From assembly GCF_033958435.1 (NCBI RefSeq), contig NC_134147.1, positions 44,324,001 through 44,388,000 on the forward strand: DNA of 64,000 nucleotides. Reading direction: 5' to 3'. The stretch comes from Carettochelys insculpta (Eukaryota; Chordata; Testudines; Carettochelyidae). This document shows, one piece after another, positions 36,501-45,500 of the stretch (position 1 is the first letter of the stretch; every line of letters begins with the position of its first letter). Under the pieces are notes generated by a model. That model made no database searches, had not been told where the DNA came from, and saw nothing but the letters and a program-made list of their open reading frames with translations. The position numbers were made by a program, and so were the translations under genes.

Positions 36501-39500
36501 CAAACAGGCTGAGGTGTAACTTCTGTCTTCTTGAGTCTCACTGTGGGTCCAAAGCAGTGAGCAGAAATAACAAAGCAACCAAAAAGCTCCTGTGCCTCCT
36601 TCACTGAATAAGATAACCATGCATAGTCATCAGCAAACAGAAGGTCACGGATAGTTGTAGCGACCATTTTAGTGCGATCTGAAGTCTCTGGAGATTGAAA
36701 ATGCTGCCATCGGTTTGGAATTGAATAGGTATACCCAATGGCAGTCTTTTAAAAGGAAGTAACAGCATCATTGAAAAGCAGATGTTGAACAGGAGAGGAG
36801 AAAGGACACATCCTTGCTTTGTACCATTTGATGTTTCGAAAGGTGCTGCTGTCTCTCCATTGTTCAGGATGTGACCAAGCATGCCATCCTGAAAACACCA
36901 AACAATGTTGATAAATTTTTCAGGACTGCCAACTCGCCCGAGTATTTTCCAGACCCTATTTCTGTGGACCATGTTGAAAGCCGTGGTCAAGTCAATGAAA
37001 ATCACATAGAGATCCTGATGTTGCTCTCTACATTTCTCTTGTGTGTGTCTGGCTGTAAATATCATATGAGCAGTGCCTCGACTGACACAAAATCTGCGCT
37101 GGCCTTCATGAATAATGCAATTTTTGAAAGCATGTAGCGGGCCAGGATCTTACCAGCTGTAGAGAGCAGAGAGATGCCCTTATGGTCATCACAACACGCA
37201 CGGTCGCCTTTTCTCTTGTATATGTATACAATCAGGGTGTCTTTTGAAGTCCTGAGGGACTAGTTCCTTCTCCCGAGTGGCTCTAAATAAATGGGGAGAT
37301 GATACCTCAGCTAGTCACCAGTGGCTTTATCAATTTCTGATGGAACTGCATCACTGCCAGGTGCCTTTCCAGATTTCACCTATTTAAACAGCTTTTTGTA
37401 CTTCATCAAGAGTTGGTGGTGTGACCCAGCCCAGCTCGGTTGAGGCCTAGTTCAAAATGTTCAGCCCAGTGGTCAAGGATTTTAGTACTGTCTGTGATCA
37501 AAATGAGGCCATCAGCGGAGCTCACTAATGTGCCGTCAGCAATGCGTGGCCCATAGACTGCCTTCATCCCATCATAGAATGCTTTAAAATCATGTCTGTC
37601 AGCTGCATCTTGGAGGTTAACTGCTTGATGTTTACCTCTGAATGTCTTCTAAGAGCCCAGTAAGCAGTGGAAGTGTTGGTAATGCTGCTAGGCAATATTG
37701 ACTTCCCGTGGTCTGGTAAATTCTCTCATCTCGTTCGGCACCAGTCAGGTCCTGAGGGTGCCGGACTAAAGAAGTTCAACCTGGACTTACAGGTAAAGTC
37801 TTTTGACTGAGTACATGTAAGGTCTGCTGCTGTGAGTGTTTGTGTGGCATTGTAGTAGATACAGCAGGTGTGTTACCTTCAGGCACAGTAAGAATTAATG
37901 ACGGCTAAATTAAAGTTAGAGCAGCAAGGCATCTCCATTGACTTCAGTGGGACTGTTTAAGGGTGAAGCGCTAATCCCACTTGTAACCATTTTCAGGGTC
38001 CATATTGGTGAAAATAGTGAGAAATCACAAGGCTGAGTCTGGAAGTAGCCCAGATTTACGAAAGGTGAGCAAGGAGAAAGATGTCTAGGTCTGGGCCTAT
38101 GTCCCAATTTTAGGCCTGTTAATGGGATACAGGTTTTTGTGATCCACAAAACTCTTGTCCAGTCCTGTAGGAGCCTCAGTTAACCTGCCCACAAGTTTTC
38201 AGGGTGGAAGTTTCCTAAGCCCCAAAGTTTCTGCCTCTGGTCATGCATGCTGCTGCTCTCCAGACTCCTGGAGGGGTGCCTGTCTCCCACCTAAGTCCCA
38301 GCACAATCCTCAAAGCATAAGGCAGAAGAGTACTTATCTCACCCATCTGGGTTAATCCAGGAAGCCTGCTCAGAGGCAAGTCCTATTCAAACCCTCAGCA
38401 ATTAAGGTGGTGACAATCCTGTTATCTTGTAACTTTTTACCCTAAGGGTTAGGGCACTCACTGGGGTGTGGGAGGACCCAGGTGCAATTCCCACCTCAGG
38501 CAGAGGGGAGGAAAAGATGTGAATCAGAGTCTGAGCAGCGTGCTTTAACCGCTGAGCTCGGGGGTAGTCAGATGTGGGTACCCTCAGCCTCGCCACTTGA
38601 AGTTGTTGCAGTGCATATAAACACACTCACTGAGGTATGGAGACTGGACTTCGCCTTGTTTGCCTTCCAGCTGGGGACCTAACCACTGGGCTGTAGCATC
38701 ATCCTGTCTGTTCCTGTTTATTGGGATGCAAAATTCAAAACAAAATCCAGAAATTAGTGTCGCAATCCTAATGAATCGCAGATGCAAAAAGAGCCCATCC
38801 AAACCTCGTCGGCCCCAAATATGTGTCTTGAAACCTAGGTCAGTCCTGTATCTCCTCACCACAGGCCTCCCAGTGACTCTCTCACTATTTATTCACAGTG
38901 GAACAGCTTCACTAGGTGAAGCTGAAGGAGACCCTTTGCCCCACCCTGATCAGAATATCCTGGGAAGCAGGATTTGACTACGGGCTTCCCATCTTTTTCC
39001 CTGCCTGAGGCGGGAATTGAACCTGGGTGTTCAGTAGCCTGGTTGAGTGCTCTAACCAGTAGGAATCACCACTGCTGTTCTGTGTGGAGCAAACCAGACA
39101 CCTGACTCATTCTCACAAGGAGTGACTCGGGTTCCTGTACCACCTGTGTCCAAGAGACGCATGCTCAGCGGTGGATCACTAGCAGAGGGAGGCCCAGACC
39201 AGATATAGGTGTCTGTCTGTAATGCAGAGTTTGGGATATGCCCCTGTCTCACCATCTCCCATTGGTGGTTCCCTACCTAGCGCAGTGGCACTTTGTGGAT
39301 CACCTTATCAGGGTTGGTCTACTCTAGGGAGTTAAGTTGATTGCAGATTTCCAATTCTAGCTACTGCAATTGCATAGCTAGAATCGACTTATCTGCAATC
39401 AACTTACCTGGCCATCCACACAGAGGGAGGTTGATGGGAGACCTCTCTTACCCCTCAATATTGCGAGGTGTACGGGAGTTGACTGACAACCCCAGATAGT

Positions 39501-42500
39501 TCGATTTTGCACATTTCTACTAGGCCTGTGAAATTGAATTCTAGAAGATTGACTCTGACCAGGTCAATCTTCCCAGTAGTGTAGATATTCTCTAAGGCAT
39601 CTGTCTCTCCCCATTCATTGAATAGAGAACCTGGGTACCCTGTTCAAAGTGTGGATCACATTGTTGTTCCTGTAATTTTTTTTCTAAGCACCGAAAAATT
39701 CAATGTCATGATGCTTAATATCGCAGCACCTTAGTCACTCTGTGGATATGGGCAAAAGGCCCAGGGGAGGAGGAAGCAGCTCTGTGTTTCGATCTAATTT
39801 ACCCTTCCAGTGTTTGGATCAGCATAAAAATCCTCCATAGTATTTTAATGCATCTTGCAAAACACTGACGTACAAAATCTGGAGTTAATTTCTTTGGAAT
39901 GAGTCACTATTTTTATATTAAGCTATGATGTGGTCAACAGCCCTGCATGTTCAGTAATGTGTTGCCTCAGGTCTCCTTGTTTAAAGTCTGTTATGTAGGG
40001 GTTGGCAGAGAAAATAAGTGTCATTTTTTTTTTTTCATGGAAATATCTCTGGAAACCAAAGAGCTTGCATTGCCAAACTGAGATAAAACAACTGGAATAT
40101 CTTATCCCCACACCTTCAATCTTACCCCAAATCAAAGCTATTCCTGTAACAGAGGAGTAGTATCTTGTACACAGTTGAATATGAGAGCAGGAAGTTAACA
40201 CTACATTAAGTAATAATCCGACCTCAGTTTTTGGCCTTTGCTAGCTGAATTCTTGTGCCAGTCATTTCCTTTATTTCTCAGTATCGCTGTTTCCCTGATT
40301 TTTAAAATAAGTGATTGTGTTCCAGGACATAAAAAAGAGGCTTATAAACTCAGATCCATTTCTCTTGTGTTTTTAGCAGCTATTTCTACAATGGGAAAAA
40401 GTAGCAGAGTTGCATATATGGTAGCTTCCTTCTTTTTTTTTTTTCCCATAAAGTTTTCAACCTGAAGCGGAATAATCGTGATGTTTGGTTTCCTGGTTTG
40501 GGCATTTAGGTAGTTGTGTAGGAAGTCCCAGAACACTTGTCTTCCCCCTGCCAAATTATTCAGTAGCAACTCAACTGAATGCATGAGATCTGGACAGTGT
40601 GAATTACCTAGGAACCCCTTGCTGAGCCAAAGGAAAGAAGGCCCCTACCTCCATGACTTCCCCTCATGACTTTGTGCCTGCATAAGTTATTTTGAAGTTG
40701 ATACAGACAAAAAACTGGATGAACAACAGGACTTGCACTCATCCCATACAACACAGGCCTGTAAGAAAGAAAGTTCTGGCAGACACTGTTTTTCTGTTTT
40801 AATTCATGTGTTTCCAGAACACAAAAATAATATTCAAACATAGATGTAAAACAAACAAAGACAACATGAAAGTTATGCAACTTCCATATTCACAATATGT
40901 TTCCAAGAGACCCAACTGTATTTCCTTAATTTAATCTTGCTGTTTATTAAAATGGAATGTCTCTCTTTCTTTCTCTAATGATGTGCTATTTCTGAACAAA
41001 AATCCTGAAATTCTGAATATCATTAGTAGATTAGTGTACTTTCCTGTCTGAGTTCTATGTCTTTAGACATTAGAGGTAAAGCTTGCAAGTCATGTCAATG
41101 TCCAATGATTGCCTGCTTTTGTAAGTTATTCAGTCTGCTTTATGGGGTCATTGGTGCCAGCCCTTTGCATGGCTGGATATTCCACTGCCACCGTCAACGT
41201 TTCTGCAGGAAGTCTCTCTTCTGGGATGGTACTACCATCTTGAGGCCACATGTTTCTCCACTTTGCTGGCAACTGCTAACCCTTTGTGCCTCTGAAAATA
41301 ACTGGCATAAAGTCTCATCTTGCAGGGGTTAAATCCATGAAATATTAATGACAATGATGTAGGTGTCAGAAGGCAGGTTCGGACCCACGGAGGTGACCCA
41401 GACATCATAGGATAGTTGCATAAGACAGGTTTTACTGCAGCAAGCTTTTGTTAAACAATGTCCCTTCGTAATCAAGCCTGCAGATGAAGGCAAACCCTGG
41501 GCATGCTGTAGACTTGAGAACAAGCTCATCTTCAAATGAATCCAGCAAAGACCGTTTATCCTGAAAAGTGAGTGACTAGCTGTAACCCACATACCTACTG
41601 GATGTGGTTCCACATAGTGACAGGTAGACCACTTACAGAGATGTATATGCATCTGATGAAGTGGGCCTTTGCCCATGAAAGCTCATGCTCCAAAATATCT
41701 GTTAGTCGATAAGGTGCCACAGGACTTCTTGTTGTTCAGTTACAGAGAGAGAATGATTCTCATCTATAGCCTTAGCTGAGAGCCAGCTGGCTTGTAGCTC
41801 AAACTGGAGAGGCTACTGCACTAAGCTCCCAAAGTCCCAAGTTCATGTCCCCCTGATGAGGGTTACATAGCTACATGTGTAGGAGCAAGGAGAAGAGTGA
41901 GCTGAGAGATAGGATTTTATATAGATTTAGGGGATAGCAGCTGGCAACAGAGCCTTAGTGTCCTACTAAGCAAGCTTCCCCTGCACCCTGACTCTCTTTC
42001 TCCAGTTCCATTCACCATCCTGCCCGCTTAGCCAGTAAGTATGCTGTGTTCTTTCTGAGGGAGAAAGATTTGTTCATGTGTTTGTGCAGCGCAGTGTGTG
42101 TGAGGTGAATGTGAGAGGGACAATCATGCTGTGATTCATCACCCTCAAATGGACCGAAGAAGTGCCTGGGAGGTACAGTGAGGACCCCAAGCCTGCAGAA
42201 ACGTGTTGGCCATTGGATTGAGACATTAATAGTCTGTTGTCCTGGCTGCTGGAGTAAGCTGACACATAGTACATCTAGACTACACGGAGGATTGACCCTG
42301 TCAGGGTCAATTTTTCTAGGGTTCATTTTCTCATGCCTGGTAGAGATGCACAAAATCAAACTATCACAGGTCTGCAGTTGACCCCTGTGCCCCTGAATAT
42401 CACAAGGAGTAAGGGACCCATTGACCCCCCCCACTATCCCCATGACAAAGACCAGGTAAGTCAATTGCAGATAAGTCAGTTCTAGCTACAGACCTGCCGT

Positions 42501-45500
42501 AGCTAAAATTGCATATTTGAAGTCAACTTACCTGCCTAGCATAGGCCAAGCCCCAGTGTGATCAACAGGATTGGAACCCAGGTACTTCCCTGTTTCAAAG
42601 CATGACTCTCTTAGTTAACCTAAGAGTGTAGGCAGCCTAATTATGAGCGCCTCTGCTATTCTGTAGCAGACAGCAGAGAGGATTGCATGGATTCGTTCCC
42701 CGTTCTGTCAGAGGAGCAAAGTTCATTGCAGTGGGTGGAGGAGTTAAGATGATGAAGTTTGCTCTCTTCAGTTTAAAGACACTTCCCCTCCTAGGATTCT
42801 GTGGTTCTGACATTGCATCCAATGGCAGTGAGAGGGGAAGTCTCCTCTCAGACTTTTTCTTGAGATTTTTACAGAGACTTTCTCTGGAGTTTTGATTGGA
42901 TAATTCGGCAGAAATCGTTGAACCTCCCCTCAGATTCTTGGTGGCTTCCGTGATCAGTCGCAAATTAAATATGAAACCAACAGAGCCCATTGTGCCTAAG
43001 ACACCTGGGTTCATCAGCCAGTTCTGACTCCGCTGCCAGAGAGAGCATTTTGTTTGTTTCTTTCCATCTCAGTCCAGCCTCAGCCGTAATCTCGCAATGC
43101 TTGTTGACACAGCATTAATTTGATGAGTGCTTTGTGATTTTTCTAAATATTTGAGTGGTTCAGCTTTATTTATGGGTATGTCATCACTTTCATGGCAAGG
43201 CCTGTGTTATGATTGGGTTATGACTCCTCTATCCAAGGTCCCAGTCCAGCCAGAATTGGTTTTAATGGGAGTTGAATGGAATTGAGTAAAATTTTTCTTT
43301 AGGCTTAACATTGGATTTTCCAGAGAATCTGAGCACACAACAGGGAGATCTGAATTCCTGGGATCTGTAACCAGAAGCCCACAACACTACAAAGAGCTTT
43401 AGGGGCCTCGCTTTCCTAACTGGCATTGAGGTGGGATGTTCTAGGCCAAACTGTGGGTCAGGAGTCTATTAAACTGGGCCACTAGGGCTGTCGTTAGACT
43501 TGATGGGCCCTGGGCAGAAGCAAAAGCCTGAAGCTACTGCCTGAGCCCAAGCCTGAGGCATCCAACCCTACGCAGAAAGGCCCAGGCTTTCTCTTCACCC
43601 CTGGATGAGTGAGATTAGGTTACAGTCCCCCGCACCTGGGGCAGTGGGACTCTGGCTCTTGTCCCTCTCCCCACCCTCCATGTCATGTAGGAGTTTACTG
43701 TTCCACAAAGTTGGAGAACCTCCGTTCTTAGTGAATTTACTGGCTGGTGTATGGAGGCAGCAAGATCAAACGGTCAGAATATTCTGAGGAAAGGGAATGA
43801 TCACATCATCTTTAATGCTTCTGGGGGCTATTTCTGAAGATTAATGAGCTACTGTTGGAGATACATGTATGTAAACGCTTTGTATTTCTCTCATGAAACT
43901 CTTAATTCAGACGGGAGCATTTTGTTCTGCAAAGGGCCTCATCCTGCACTCCTTATTCTGGCTTATTATCACCAGACAGCCCTAGTCCTGGACAAAGACC
44001 CCACTGTTAGAGCCCTGTGTGGATACAAAATTCGCATCCCCATCTGTATCTGCAAAAATGAGCTGTGGATATCCACACTGACGTCCGCAGATGCGGATAC
44101 CCATGGATACAAAGCCAATATTGGCAAATCTGCAGGGTCTAGGTAAAAAAATTTGGACCCACATCCTCATCCACAAAAATGAGCTGTGGAGATCCACATC
44201 CACAGATATCTGCAGGTTTGCAGGCTTCTCAAGGCACCGCAGACGGCACACAAAACAGCAGCAACCTCCATTGGTTTTTGCTTCAGTAAAGTGCTGGCTT
44301 TAAAGTTGTGTCTCAAAAGGTGATGGAAAAGGAATATGGTCTATTTAAAAAGCAAAACAATTGCATCATAATGATTTGGAACTTGCTGCCAGTGCCTTGC
44401 TCTCTGTAATATGCAGAGTGTTTTACTCCTAAGTATTCGGGTACAACAGCAGCCACCCATTAGGGTGAATGAAGCCTCTTGATGAGCCATTTAGAGACAC
44501 ACAGAAATAGAAACTCACTGGATGGGCAGAATTTTGTGCAGAATCCTTGCTGGTTGTTGACAGAAAAGTTTTTCAAGAAGCTGTTGCAATATCCAAGGAA
44601 CCGCTGTAAACATTACAGTAGTGCTGGAAAATCCCTGGACCTTTGCCATGATCAGTGGAGAATGTTTGATTTATTTTTTTCCCCAAAGCAAGTAAGCACC
44701 TGTGTACATCCCAGTCTTTGGACATCACTGGAGATATTTAAGAGCAGAATAGATAAACACCTGTCAGGGATGAGCTTGATGGTGCCTGGTCCTGCCATGA
44801 GGGCAGGGGATGGGACTTGATGACTTCTCGAGGTCCTTTCTGGTTCGAGTGTTCGGTGATCCTTTACATGTGAATTGTTTTACAGAAGTAACTGAGATTA
44901 CTTGGTTGCATAAAGCTACTCGTATACAGAGGTGTTTTCAGGATCAAGCCCCTATTTCATCCCACTCTCCTCGGTGCTGGAGCCTGGGTGATATGCGTCC
45001 ATTATTCAAAATCCCCTTTTGTATTCCAAGGCAGCTCTGGTCGCCTTAGCTTTTGTTCCCTTTCCCATCTCCTGCGCGGTAGGCTCTGAAGTGTGGCTGT
45101 GTTAACAGATTTTAAGGCCAGAAGGGATCTTTATGAGCAGTTGGTCTGACCTCTTGCATGGCATGGGCTGTAGAATTTGACCCAGTACTTTCCACAGGGG
45201 GGAACATTTATTGTGTTTGGATTAGATGAAGCATGGCTTTGGGAATGACATCCTCTCTCCAACGAGCAGCATCAATCGGGTGAGGAATTTATCACTTTCC
45301 TGGGCAAGTGATGTCAATGGTTAATTACCCTTTGTGTTAAAAAGCGCAGTGGGGTCCTGCTGCAGGACAAGGGCTTCAATGCAACACAAATAAATGAAGA
45401 ATAAATGAATTCTCCGGGTGGGGGGAAGGGGGTGAAATCCTGGTTTCGTCACGGAATTCAGAGAGGCCAGGATTTGACTCTCTTGTTTCTCAGGCCTTGC

